From Clostridia bacterium (lineage in GTDB: Bacteria > Bacillota > Clostridia > Monoglobales > Monoglobaceae): 33,594 nt of DNA. A model generated the notes under the pieces. The model had not been told where the DNA came from. It searched no databases and saw nothing but the letters and a program-made list of their open reading frames with translations. The stretch covers positions 1 through 33,594 of the forward strand of contig JAFQSM010000088.1 in the NCBI GenBank assembly GCA_017409575.1, read 5' to 3'. This document shows, one piece after another, positions 15,865 through 26,000 of this stretch. A program made the position numbers and the translations under genes. Position 1 is the first letter of the stretch; the number at the start of each line of letters is the position of its first letter.

Positions 15865-16123
15865 ACTTGAACCCGCTGCAAAGCGGCATATTTCGGCGTT
15901 TTTTACCCTATTTGTTCTCGTAAGGCGTCAGCCTTACATCGCCCAAATTGAGCAAAAATCCCACAAAATCTTCTCGCTTTGCGGTCAAAGATTTTGAAAA
16001 GAGTGTTTTTTCGTTCAATCAAGGCAAAAACGCAGTCAATGCTGTCGTATTGGCGAGTATTTTAACAATGAGTGAGCGGAAAAACACCTTTTCAAAACGG
16101 TGTTCAAGTTTAATTGCTCACCC
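15851..16123. mobile_element. 273-bp segment with perfect 22-bp inverted ends (MITE-like)
   Basis: Bases 15851-15872 and 16102-16123 are perfect 22-bp inverted repeats; the left one begins GGGTGAGCAATTAAACTTG. Within the segment are further palindromes. These are CCGCTGCAAAGCGG (15873-15886), GTAAGGCGTCAGCCTTAC near 15920, CAAAATCTT/AAGATTTTG near 15965-15995, and an imperfect pair around GTGTTTTTTCGTTC and GAGCGGAAAAACAC. It has no transposase and no credible gene; a 63-codon frame across it looks spurious. It separates the fic stop codon from the hsdM ribosome site. It resembles a non-autonomous insertion, but no target-site duplication is obvious. Confidence 0.6.
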
Positions 16124-16138
16124 TAAGGAGAAAGAATA

Positions 16139-17635
16139 ATGATTACAGGTGAACTGAAAAATAAAATTGATAGTTTGTGGGATGTTTTTGCCGCAGGCGG
16201 ACTTGTTAACCCTTTGGATGTTATCGAGCAAATCACATATCTTATGTTTATTCGCGACCTTGACGATTCGGATAATCTTCGCGCAAAAGAGAGCGCTATG
16301 CTCGGGCTTCCTTACAAAAGCATTTTTGCAGGCGAGGTTACTATTGGTGAACGCAAGGTTGATGGCAGTCAGTTAAAGTGGTCGGTATTCCGTGATTTTC
16401 CTGCAGGTAAAATGTATTCCACGATGCAGGAATGGGTATTCCCGTTTATTAAAAATCTTGACGGCAAAAAAGACAGCGCCTATTCCAAGTATATGGACGA
16501 TGCTATCTTCAAATTGCCAACACCGCTCCTGCTTTCCAAAGTGGTTGATGCCTTAGACGAAATCTATGCCCTTATGGCAAAAGAACAGGATAAGGATGTT
16601 CGTGGCGATACATACGAATACCTTCTTAATAAAATCGCGCAATCAGGTCTTAACGGTCAGTTCCGTACCCCGCGCCATATCATCAAAATGATGGTGGAAA
16701 TGATGCAGCCGAAAGCAGACGACGTGATTTGTGATCCTGCGTGCGGTACAAGCGGATTTTTGGTAACCGCCGGCGAATATCTAAAAGAAAATCTCCGAGA
16801 AGAAATTTTCTTTGATAGACAGAAAAAAGACCATTATATGAATCATATGTTCTTCGGTTACGATATGGACAGAACCATGCTCCGTATCGGCGCCATGAAC
16901 ATGATGACCCATGGCGTAGAGCATCCTTTTATCGAATACCGCGATAGCCTTTCCGACCAAAATCCGGATAAGGACAAGTATTCCCTGATCCTCGCCAATC
17001 CCCCTTTCAAGGGTAGCTTGGATTACGATACCGTTTCAACTGATCTGCTAAAGGTCTGCAAAACCAAGAAAACAGAATTGCTTTTCTTGGCTCTGTTCCT
17101 GCGCATGCTCCGTACAGGCGGCAGATGTGCCTGCATCGTTCCCGATGGTGTTCTCTTCGGATCGTCCAAAGCACATAAAGATATCCGCAAAGCGATTATT
17201 GAAGAAAACCGCCTTGAAGCAGTTATTTCTATGCCTTCCGGCGTTTTCAAACCCTACGCTGGTGTGTCGACTGGTATTCTAATTTTTACCAAGACAGGAC
17301 ACGGTGGCACCGATAAGGTGTGGTTCTACGATATGCAGGCCGACGGATTCAGCCTTGATGATAAACGTACCGAGGTGAATGAAAGCGATATTCCCGATAT
17401 TATCGCACGTTTTCATAATCTCGAAGCCGAAGATGGCAGAGAAAGAACCGAAAAATCCTTCTTTGTACCCAAAGACGAGATTGTAACCAATGATTACGAT
17501 CTTTCTATCAACAAGTACAAAAAGACCGAGTATGTACCGGTAGAGTATCCATCTACAGCCGAACTTATGACCGACCTGCACGAACTGGAAATGGAAATTA
17601 CCGCAGGTTTTGCAGAGTTGGAGGAGATGTTGTGA
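16139..17635 (+). CDS. hsdM: Type I restriction-modification DNA methyltransferase subunit HsdM
   Basis: This 498-residue protein opens with the HsdM N-terminal helical domain (MITGELKNKIDSLWDVF). The N6-adenine methyltransferase domain follows. It contains the AdoMet site DPACGTSG (residues 199-206) and the catalytic motif NPPF (287-290). GQFRTPRHIIKMM, typical of HsdM, precedes them. With HsdS it methylates adenine in a bipartite target and protects host DNA. The ribosome site TAAGGAG sits just beyond the right inverted repeat. The stop codon overlaps the hsdS start. The sequence appears intact, so modification should be active even if restriction is not. Confidence 0.95.
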   Translation: MITGELKNKIDSLWDVFAAGGLVNPLDVIEQITYLMFIRDLDDSDNLRAKESAMLGLPYKSIFAGEVTIGERKVDGSQLKWSVFRDFPAGKMYSTMQEWVFPFIKNLDGKKDSAYSKYMDDAIFKLPTPLLLSKVVDALDEIYALMAKEQDKDVRGDTYEYLLNKIAQSGLNGQFRTPRHIIKMMVEMMQPKADDVICDPACGTSGFLVTAGEYLKENLREEIFFDRQKKDHYMNHMFFGYDMDRTMLRIGAMNMMTHGVEHPFIEYRDSLSDQNPDKDKYSLILANPPFKGSLDYDTVSTDLLKVCKTKKTELLFLALFLRMLRTGGRCACIVPDGVLFGSSKAHKDIRKAIIEENRLEAVISMPSGVFKPYAGVSTGILIFTKTGHGGTDKVWFYDMQADGFSLDDKRTEVNESDIPDIIARFHNLEAEDGRERTEKSFFVPKDEIVTNDYDLSINKYKKTEYVPVEYPSTAELMTDLHELEMEITAGFAELEEML

Positions 17636-18711
17636 TGGCAAAATTAAGTGATGTTTGTACTAAAGGAACGTCTAATATTGCCCAAAAAGATTTAGATGCT
17701 CGAAATGGAGATTATCCCATTTACGGTGCAAGTGGATTTATAAAGAATGTCGATTTTTATCATCAAGAGAATCCTTATATTGCAATCGTAAAGGACGGTG
17801 CAGGGGTTGGGCGAGTAATGCAATTGCCTGCAAAATCCTCTGTTATAGGCACAATGCAATATATCATACCTAATGAAGGTGTTTCTGTAGAATATTTGGC
17901 ATATGCATTAGAGCATATGAATCTTTCAAAGTACTATTTAGGAGCAGCTATTCCTCATATTTACTTTAAGGATTATTGTAACGAGCTATTGCCTAATCAC
18001 ACGCCGGAAGAACAAGCGAAAATTTCGCAAGTTTTGGGATTGATTTGCGACTTGATTGTTTTACGAAAACAGCAACTCGCAAAATTAGACGATCTTGTCA
18101 AATCCCGATTTATCGAACTGTTTGGTGACATAAACGTCAACGACAAAGGATGGGACATCCAACCGTTGGGTGAACTATGTACGATAGTAAGAGGTGGTTC
18201 ACCTCGACCTATTGAAAAGTATCTTGGCGGTGATATTCCATGGATAAAGATAGGCGATGCTACGGATGGAGAGAATATATACCTCCATTCCACAAAAGAA
18301 CATATTATTCAAGCTGGTGTGTCAAAGAGCCGTATGGTAAAAGCTGGCAGTTTAATATTTGCCAATTGTGGCGTATCGTTGGGCTTTGCTCGTATTATCA
18401 CCTTTGATGGGTGCATACACGATGGATGGCTTGCAATGGAGGACATTGACGAAAGATTAGACAAAGTCTTTTTATTGCAAGCACTAAATCAAATGACCGA
18501 CCATTTTAGAAGAATTGCGCCAGCGGGAACTCAGCCAAATTTAAATACGGCAATCATGAAAGCATATAAGCAAATTATTCCTCCCGTGGAATTACAAAGA
18601 GAGTTTATTGCCTTCGTTGAACAGACCGACAAATCAAAATTGGCAATTCAGCAAAGTCTTGATAAACTTGAAACACTAAAAAAAGCATTGATGCAAAAAT
18701 ATTTTGGGTGA
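17635..18711 (+). CDS. hsdS: Type I restriction-modification specificity subunit HsdS
   Basis: This 358-residue protein has two target-recognition domains, residues about 1-120 and 170-310. They are separated by a conserved helical spacer (EEQAKISQVL, then LAKLDDLVKSRFIELFGD), and a second helix closes the protein (QQSLDKLETLKKALMQKYFG). This is the normal HsdS arrangement, and each domain reads one half of the target. The start is taken as the ATG overlapping the hsdM TGA, with GGAG nine bases upstream; a GTG one codon earlier is possible. The first recognition domain is slightly short but shows no break. No inverted partial hsdS copy for shuffling is visible nearby. Confidence 0.93.
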   Translation: MAKLSDVCTKGTSNIAQKDLDARNGDYPIYGASGFIKNVDFYHQENPYIAIVKDGAGVGRVMQLPAKSSVIGTMQYIIPNEGVSVEYLAYALEHMNLSKYYLGAAIPHIYFKDYCNELLPNHTPEEQAKISQVLGLICDLIVLRKQQLAKLDDLVKSRFIELFGDINVNDKGWDIQPLGELCTIVRGGSPRPIEKYLGGDIPWIKIGDATDGENIYLHSTKEHIIQAGVSKSRMVKAGSLIFANCGVSLGFARIITFDGCIHDGWLAMEDIDERLDKVFLLQALNQMTDHFRRIAPAGTQPNLNTAIMKAYKQIIPPVELQREFIAFVEQTDKSKLAIQQSLDKLETLKKALMQKYFG

Positions 18712-18716
18712 ACATA

Positions 18717-19460
18717 ATGAAAGAAAATTTTATAACTAATCTTCAAAATAATATTTTCGAGTTTTCCAAGTTAATAATTGGGAGTGATTTAAAAGATACT
18801 GCTATAGATTTGAGTGAGGTTTGTCTGGATTCATTAATAGAAAATGATACCATAAAAGAAATTCCAGGGCTTAGTGCGGTTTTTTCTGTTGTTTCTTTTG
18901 GAAAAAACGTACAAAATCATTTTGAATTTAAAAAGGCAGTTGCATTCCTTCAACAACTTCAAAAAGGAACTATAGATAGCGAAAAGCTTGAGAAAAGACG
19001 TCTTGCCTATCAAGGAAATAAAAAATGGTTCAAAAAAGAGGTTGAACAAGTTCTTTTGTATTTATCGCGGTTATCTTCTGTGGAAAAGGCCAAAATACAA
19101 GCTGAATTGTATATTGATCTTATAAATGAAAAGATAACATTCGACCAATTCAATGAACACTTGGATATACTTGATCGCTTGTTTCTACAAGATTTATCAC
19201 ATCTCTCAGATATCAATTTTGCTGAGTCGAAACTTGATCCGCAAAAAGATGATGTTGTTGCGGAGATTCAATTTAACTTAACTCGTTGCTCTCGAATGAC
19301 TGCTCTTGGTCTATTGTATCAATTACACCCATTAAGTTATGGCTTTTCAAAGGATAATTACTTTCGTGTTAGTGAAAACGGAAAATATTGGTGCGACATT
19401 TTTGGATGTTTTCAAAACAAATTAATTGATAAGGATAGTGCATACAATGACCAACTTTGA
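18717..19460 (+). CDS. Unknown protein embedded between hsdS and hsdR
   Basis: I cannot assign a function to this 247-residue, mostly helical, soluble protein. Its N-terminal region has the pattern CLDSLIENDTIKEIPGL, then VVSFGKNVQNHFEFKKAVAF. This resembles a widespread but uncharacterised family of accessory proteins that share an IP-x(n)-GK-x(n)-KK-x(2)-FL pattern. There is no signal peptide or obvious membrane span, apart from a mildly hydrophobic stretch at about 55-65. The ATG at 18717 follows the hsdS stop by five bases, and the end overlaps hsdR by 14 bases, so it is part of the operon. A restriction-alleviation or immunity-monitoring role is conceivable but not shown. Confidence 0.7.
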   Translation: MKENFITNLQNNIFEFSKLIIGSDLKDTAIDLSEVCLDSLIENDTIKEIPGLSAVFSVVSFGKNVQNHFEFKKAVAFLQQLQKGTIDSEKLEKRRLAYQGNKKWFKKEVEQVLLYLSRLSSVEKAKIQAELYIDLINEKITFDQFNEHLDILDRLFLQDLSHLSDINFAESKLDPQKDDVVAEIQFNLTRCSRMTALGLLYQLHPLSYGFSKDNYFRVSENGKYWCDIFGCFQNKLIDKDSAYNDQL

Positions 19461-22400
19461 TTTTTTAGTAAAGGACAAGCAATTTGAGAGTTTTTCCGGT
19501 GTTGCAGTAGCGGCAGAAAAGACGTTACATATTGACTTGTCTACCTGTATTATAAACTGTCGCAGGGCGATGGAAATGGCTGTTAAATGGATGTATTCCG
19601 TTGACAGTTCTCTTGTCATGCCTTGGCAAGACACTTTGGTGAGCCTTATGAACACTGAAGAGTTTCGCGATATTGTCGGCACGGACATTTGGCGAAGAAT
19701 GGATTTTATTCGCCGAGTCGGCAACAATGCCGCGCATACGGGTAAAAAGGTCACCGAAGAACAGGCCATGCTCTGTCTCGAAAACCTCTATATCTTTATG
19801 GATTTCGTTGCTTGTTGCTATGCAACAGAATATGAGCAAGGCGCATTTAATCCCGAGTTGTTAAAAGAATCTCCTGCTGAGACAGTTCCTGTTGTTCAAG
19901 TGCCCGATATCGATCTCGAAGCTTTGATGGCAGAGAATGCAGCGCTCAAGGCTGAACTTACTGCACGCCGTGAAGAACAGCAACAGACTTATGTACCGAA
20001 GCCTTTGGATATTTCGGAATATAAGACGAGAAAAATCTATATTGATACCATGCTCCAGGATGCCGGTTGGACAGAGGGCAAAGATTGGATCAACGAATAT
20101 GAGCTTCCCGGCATGCCCAACAAATCGGAGGTTGGTTTTGCCGATTATGTTCTTTTTGGTGATGACGGCAAACCTCTTGCGGTGCTTGAAGCAAAACGCA
20201 CTTGTGTGGACGTATCCAAAGGCAGACAACAGGCAAAATTATATGCTGATCTTTTGGAGAAAAAATTTGGTCGTCGTCCTGTTATTTTCCTTTCCAACGG
20301 TTTTGATACTCGCATTACAGATAACCTCTACCCTGAACGCAAGGTAGCAACCATTTATTCCAAGCGCGACCTTGAAAAACTGTTCAATCTGCAAACCATG
20401 CGGACAAGCTTAAACCACGTGGTAGTAGATAAAAATATCGCCGGCCGCTATTATCAGGAAGGCGCCATCAAGGCAGTTTGCGATAGTTTTGGCAAGAAAA
20501 ACCGCCGTAAAGCGTTGTTGGTTATGGCAACGGGTTCGGGTAAAACAAGAACCGTTATTGCCCTTTGCAAGGTGTTGCTGGAGCATGGTTGGGTGAAAAA
20601 TATTCTTTTCCTGGCCGACCGCAATTCCTTGGTTACTCAAGCAAAACGTAGCTTTGTGAACCTTCTGCCGGATTTATAGGTAACCAACCTTTGCGAAGAA
20701 AAAGATAACTATACCGCTCATTGCGTTTTCTCGACCTATCAGACGATGATGAATTGTATTGATTCCGTTAAGGACGAAAAAGGCAAATTGTTTACCTGCG
20801 GTCATTTTGATTTAGTGATCTGCGATGAGGCGCATCGCTCCATTTATAACAAATATCGTGATATATTCAACTATTTTGACGCACCTTTAGTGGGTCTTAC
20901 TGCTACGCCTAAAGATGAAATCGACAAGAACACGTATGAGGTGTTTGAACTTGAAAACGGTGTTCCTACATACGGATATGAGCTTGCCGATGCAGTCAAA
21001 GACGGTTTCCTTGTTGATTTTATGTCTGTAGAAACCAAACTCAAATTCATTGAGCAGGGTATCGTTTACGATGATTTGTCCGATGAAGACAAAGAAGAAT
21101 ATGAGGCAACCTTTGCCCGCGATGGTGAACTGCCGGACAAAATCGGTTCATCGGCACTGAATGATTGGATTTTTAATGAAGATACCATTAAAGAAGTGCT
21201 GAACGTGCTGATGACCAACGGTATCAAAATCGATTACGGTCAGAAGATCGGCAAAACCATTATCTTTGCAAAAAATCACCGTCATGCTGAAAAAATATTC
21301 GAAGTGTTCAATAAAGAATATCCGCACCTTAATGGCTTTGCAAAAGTGATTGATAATAAAATCAACTACGCGCAAAGTGCGATTGACGAGTTTTCCGATC
21401 CAAAAAAATTACCGCAGATTGCAATCTCGGTTGATATGCTGGATACGGGTATTGACGTGCCCGAATGCTTAAATCTCGTATTCTTTAAAAAGGTGATGAG
21501 TAAGGCAAAGTTTTGGCAGATGATTGGTCGCGGAACCCGTCTTTGCCCCGGATTGATTAACGGCGAAGACAAGAAAATGTTCTACATCTTCGATTTCTGC
21601 GGAAACTTTGAGTTCTTCCGCATGGGCGGAAAAGGAAGATCTGCAAATCAAATCGCTTTGCAGGGAGCAATCTTCAACCTTAAGGCGCAGATGGCGTTCA
21701 AGCTTCAGGACTTAGCATATCAAACCGAGGAGTTGATTGCTTTCCGCAAAGAGCTTGTGGACGATATGGTGCGAAAAGTTAAGGAACTTAACAAGGAAAA
21801 TTTCGCAGTTCGTCAACATCTCAAATATGTTGAGTTGTATGCAAATCCCGATAACTATACCTCTCTTTCCTACGAGGATACTTTAATCATTGCAGATGAA
21901 TTGGCACCGCTGATCACTCCGGATGAGGACGAACCAAAAGCTATGCGTTTTGATGCATTAATGTATGGCATTGAGCTCGCGTATCTTGTCGGTAAAAAGT
22001 ATAATAAGGCGCGTAGTGATCTGTATAAAAAGGTAGCGGGTATCGCCGGTGTTGCTAACATTCCTGAGATTATGGTGCAATCGGAACTGATCGATAAGAT
22101 TCTGCATACCGATTATGTGGATACTGCCGGCATTAATGAGTTCGAGCACATCCGTAAAAGTTTGAGAGATCTGATTAAATATATCCCTTACAATGGTGCT
22201 ATATACCACACAAACTTTGACGATGAAATCCTCTCAATCGATTGGAATGAATCCGAGCTTGAAAATGACGACCTTAAGAACTATAAAGCAAAGGCGGAGT
22301 TTTATGTTCGTCAGCATCAGGATAATGAAGTCATTACAAAGCTTAAATCCAATGTTCCTTTGAGTCTCGCCGACGTCAAGGAACTGGAAAAAATCCTGTG

Positions 22401-22737
22401 GAGCGAGATTGGCACGAAGGCAGACTACGAAGCGGAATTTGGCGAAAAACCACTTGGTGAGTTCGTACGCGAGATCGTAGGTCTTGAAATGAGCGCTGCA
22501 AAAGAGGCTTTTGCACAGTATTTGAATGATGTTAATCTTGATTCAAGACAGATCTATTTTGTAAATCAAATCGTTGAGTATATCGTTCATAACGGTTTGA
22601 TGAAAGATCTTTCTGTATTGCAGGAATCTCCGTTCACTGATAAAGGAAGCGTCGTGGAAGTGTTTGCGGATTTGACTATATGGATGGGTATTCGTAGAAT
22701 AATTGAACAGATTAATGCCAACGCAAGCGCGTCATAA
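19447..22737 (+). pseudogene. hsdR: Type I restriction endonuclease subunit HsdR interrupted by one in-frame TAG
   Basis: The reading frame spans 1096 codons and is otherwise open. A single TAG at 20677-20679 (codon 411) falls between FVNLLPDL and VTNLCEEKDNY, in the same frame. The N-terminal part has a DUF4145-like region (RRVGNNAAHTG). A PD-(D/E)xK nuclease follows, with Asp233 and Glu248-Ala-Lys250 in VLEAKR, and then Walker A MATGSGKT (360-367). After the TAG come ICDEAH, LTATPKD, DTGIDVPECLN and GRGTRLCP, the remaining helicase motifs. The ATG at 19447 is used; an upstream TTG lies inside the previous gene. Unless TAG is read through, the ATPase motor is cut after motif I and DNA cleavage should be lost. 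A GTG/ATG restart near 20740 lacks a good ribosome site. Confidence 0.88.
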
Positions 22738-22753
22738 ATCTGTTTTTAGTTTC

Positions 22754-22851
22754 AATAAGCCCCAAATAAGCCCCAAGTTGCACCAAAAAGCAAAAATAAA
22801 GATCCCTAAGGCCTTGATTTCCAAGGCTTTAGGGACCTTTTATTTTGGTGC
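22754..22851. repeat. Repeat copy B (98 bp), junction of cassettes 1 and 2, with terminator hairpin
   Basis: This copy matches repeat C at 94 of 98 positions; all four differences lie in the loop region. It contains two tandem AATAAGCCCC units, GTTGCACCAAAA, a stem GATCCCTAAGGCCTTG / CAAGGCTTTAGGGACC, and then TTTTGGTGC. The outer GCACCAAAA and TTTTGGTGC are perfect inverted repeats. The hairpin followed by TTTTATTTT also works as an hsdR terminator 60 bases after its stop. Confidence 0.85.
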
Positions 22852-23084
22852 GGAGAAAAGATGCATCTTGCGATGCAATACGTTTGTTTGCTGACTGTTT
22901 TGTATTGCGAGTAATTGACGTTGGAGCCTATGACACGCAGTTTTAGAGTAGATGTGGAATATTGAAACACCGCACAATACCTGACTTTTCAGGATGTATT
23001 TCATCGCATCAATTTTTTGCTATTTGATGCTATAAAAATCTTTATACTGCTGTTACGCATCTGCTAATTTTACAATAAAAAAGC
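22852..23084. other. Non-coding stretch at the left of cassette 2
   Basis: No gene is visible. There are three small inverted repeats: GCATC/GATGC (22863-22876), GCAATAC/GTATTGC (22875-22881 and 22902-22908) and GCATCAA/TTGATGC (23006-23012 and 23024-23030). None has a convincing T-tract, so I do not call a terminator for the leftward gene that ends at 23085. Confidence 0.5.
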
Positions 23085-26000
23085 TTAATCATCCAAGAAC
23101 TCCTGCATCAAAACTGTCCTTTTTCGCCGTTCCAATGCGTATATTTCTGAGGCTATCCGTTCCCTATGCTCAATGTATTCCATTCCACTTAAAGCTTCCT
23201 TTACACTATAAAGCATCTTAATTTTCGCTTCAAGTTGCGGAATCTCACTATTAGAAAAAACTTCATGCATGGGTGTGAGCGGGATTTTGCAAAAATCATC
23301 AAATGATGTATTATTTTGGCAAAACAATATCATAGCTTCTTTAAATTGCTTTTTGGATAAATTGCATAGTATATAAAAAAGGAAAACCATTGATTCCATA
23401 TCTTTGTTTCTATTTTTTATATAATCGAAGACCCATTCTTTTTGTCTTTCTTGCATTTGAATGTCATTACTTTTTGACACAAGAAGTTCTTCGGCCATAG
23501 TATTCCACGAAAGAAGACCCTTGTTATACTTTTTGATAGCATCCATTGCTATCGTAATCAATTTAATATAATTATCATGATTCCAAAGAACATTCAAACA
23601 ATCAAGATCAGAATTTCTTTGAGAAATATCCAGGAAATCTTTAATAAATCGATCTATAAACATAGGATCTTCATTCACAAGTGCTAAAAACAACACTCCG
23701 GAATAATCAAAATGTCCCTGTCCATAAGAGGCCATAATATATGCTTTTTTAAGTAATTCTTTGTTTTGAGAGAACAACTTTAAATATTCACTTAATTCAT
23801 CGCCATCAGCCAATGTCATATAATTCAAAAAAGTTGATATATTTTGATATGATTTTCGTTCCAGGCTATAATCATAAAGTCGAGTAAGATATTCTATGAC
23901 ATAATTATCAACAATTTCATTAATCTTAACCGCTGTTTTAAAGCGAATCATATATACATATTCCTTTTGTCCTTCTGTTATATGAGATAGGGTCTTTTGG
24001 GCAAACTCTTTATTGATCATTTCTGTTGGTACAATATCAAACAATAAAGATAAACAAAGTGGCTTTGGGGAAAAATCTTTACTTTCTATAAAATCCAGAG
24101 CTTGATCATATCCTAATTCGTCGACCATTTTTTTGAATATATCATATCCACCTTGAAAAAATGGCATATCGTATGCTATATATGAATCTAATAATGATGC
24201 AAATTTGCAGCACAAATCTTTGTGCCCATCAAAAAGCATATTTATTCCTTCAGATATTGACCAACCGTTCATTCCACTATTTCGATCTTTTAAAATCGTT
24301 AATGCTTTCCACAAGTCATTAAACACTTCAATCTTAAAATCTTTATATACATTTATGATGGCATTTTTCTTTTCCTGCTCTCGATCATCTCTATCTTTGG
24401 TTTCGAGATAATAGTTTTTAGTCAAAGTTTTATATGCCATAAATGATTTGTTTTCTATTTTAGGGAATAGTTCAATATATTCTTCTCCCAGTTCATCACA
24501 GAGAGATTGTAATTTATCAAGAATCATACAATCTTCAAATATATGGCCATTAAATTTAAAGATTGATGAAATGGATAAAACATCATTTCGGATTATCTCT
24601 TGATTTTTATCAGCGAATACATCAACGGACTTTAATAAAACATCATGTGCTTTCTGCTTAAATTTGGGATTTTGAAATAAAACATATAATATGTCAAAAC
24701 ATTTTTTTCTGATTTGATAAATTTCATCACAAGCAATAAGTTCAAAGTTGTACACTACGATTTTGCGACTACCTTCTGCTTCTGACTGCGAAAAGTTTAA
24801 TCCCAATAAATAATTAGTAGCAAACAATGTGGAAAATATAATTGTATCATCGGGAGTTTCGAGCAAACTTTCATACAATTTATTTATTAACATTGTTTCT
24901 TTTAAATATCTATCTTTGTGAGAGTCACGTGAATATCCCAGATATTCCCCAAACATAAAATACATATCCATTGGGAACTGTTGATGTTTCTTAAAATAGT
25001 ATAGTGCTAACTCTATAGCCTCCCTAAAATGCTCAGTTTCCTTAAAAGAAATTAGTACTTTAATTATTTCCGAATTAATTGTATGATAATGACTGTTTTT
25101 CTTAAAATCATATGAAAACAAATCGATAAAACTATCTTCCTGTTTATCAATTTGTTTTTTCAGAAAAGCCAACGATTCATCGGGGATAATGCTATGAAAA
25201 GACTCTACAAATTTTATGACGTCATCATCTGCATAATCCTTAATGCGATACCATGATTTTTTTACTTGTTCCTCAAGATAATCTTTGTTTTCTTTAGAAT
25301 AGAATAATCGAATAAGTGTGGTGAAAGCAAAGATTATTTTACTACGATACACAAAAAAGTATTTTTCTATCATATATGATAATGCGATCGTCTTCTCTTT
25401 GAAGAAAATATAATATAATAGATAATCGCGCAGATTTTGATTTTCAAATTTCACCGCCCGATCGTCACCATCAAAAATACTTATAATTTCTTTTTTATGT
25501 AGCTTATCACAATATTCCAACAATAAATCTCTGGATATACCACCTTCTTTAAATACTTCCATTATCACCGAGTCTTCAACAATTTTGAACTTATCAAAAA
25601 AAGCGATTAATGCAGCGCATAATATTTCTTTTTGATCCATTTGAGAAATCAAATCAGAATAATAATGGTTGAATATATCAAAGGCATTTTGAATAGCGGT
25701 TACATCTTCGATAGCTATTTTCGCCGCCATTACAGCTAAGCGAACATTCCCTTTAGCTAAATCACAAATATGCTTAATAAATTCATCATTTTTTATGTTG
25801 AGGCATTCTTTTAATACTTTAGATATATCTTCTTTAGTTAACGACTTTAAGTCGTATATATTCGCCTTAGTCTTCTTTGTTACATCATTGTATATTTTCT
25901 CCTTAGCGTAATCACGAACTGTAATCAGTATTTTGAAATCATGTGTCCTTGTGTGGTCCAGGCAAATATCAACAAGATGATGTAACTGTGTCAACTGATC

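Noticed and set aside
15948..16139. 63-codon open frame across the palindromic element
   Set aside because: It lies wholly within the inverted-repeat element, lacks a ribosome site, and its sequence follows the palindromes and not a protein pattern.
17635..18711. Phase-variable hsdS shuffling
   Set aside because: I found only one hsdS, with no partial inverted copy nearby and no recombinase between the hsd genes.
22703..22894. Open frames sharing KPQISPKLHQKAKIKIPKAL at 22703-22894 and 26882-27079
   Set aside because: The shared peptide is only the translation of repeats B and C; start regions and tails are unrelated.
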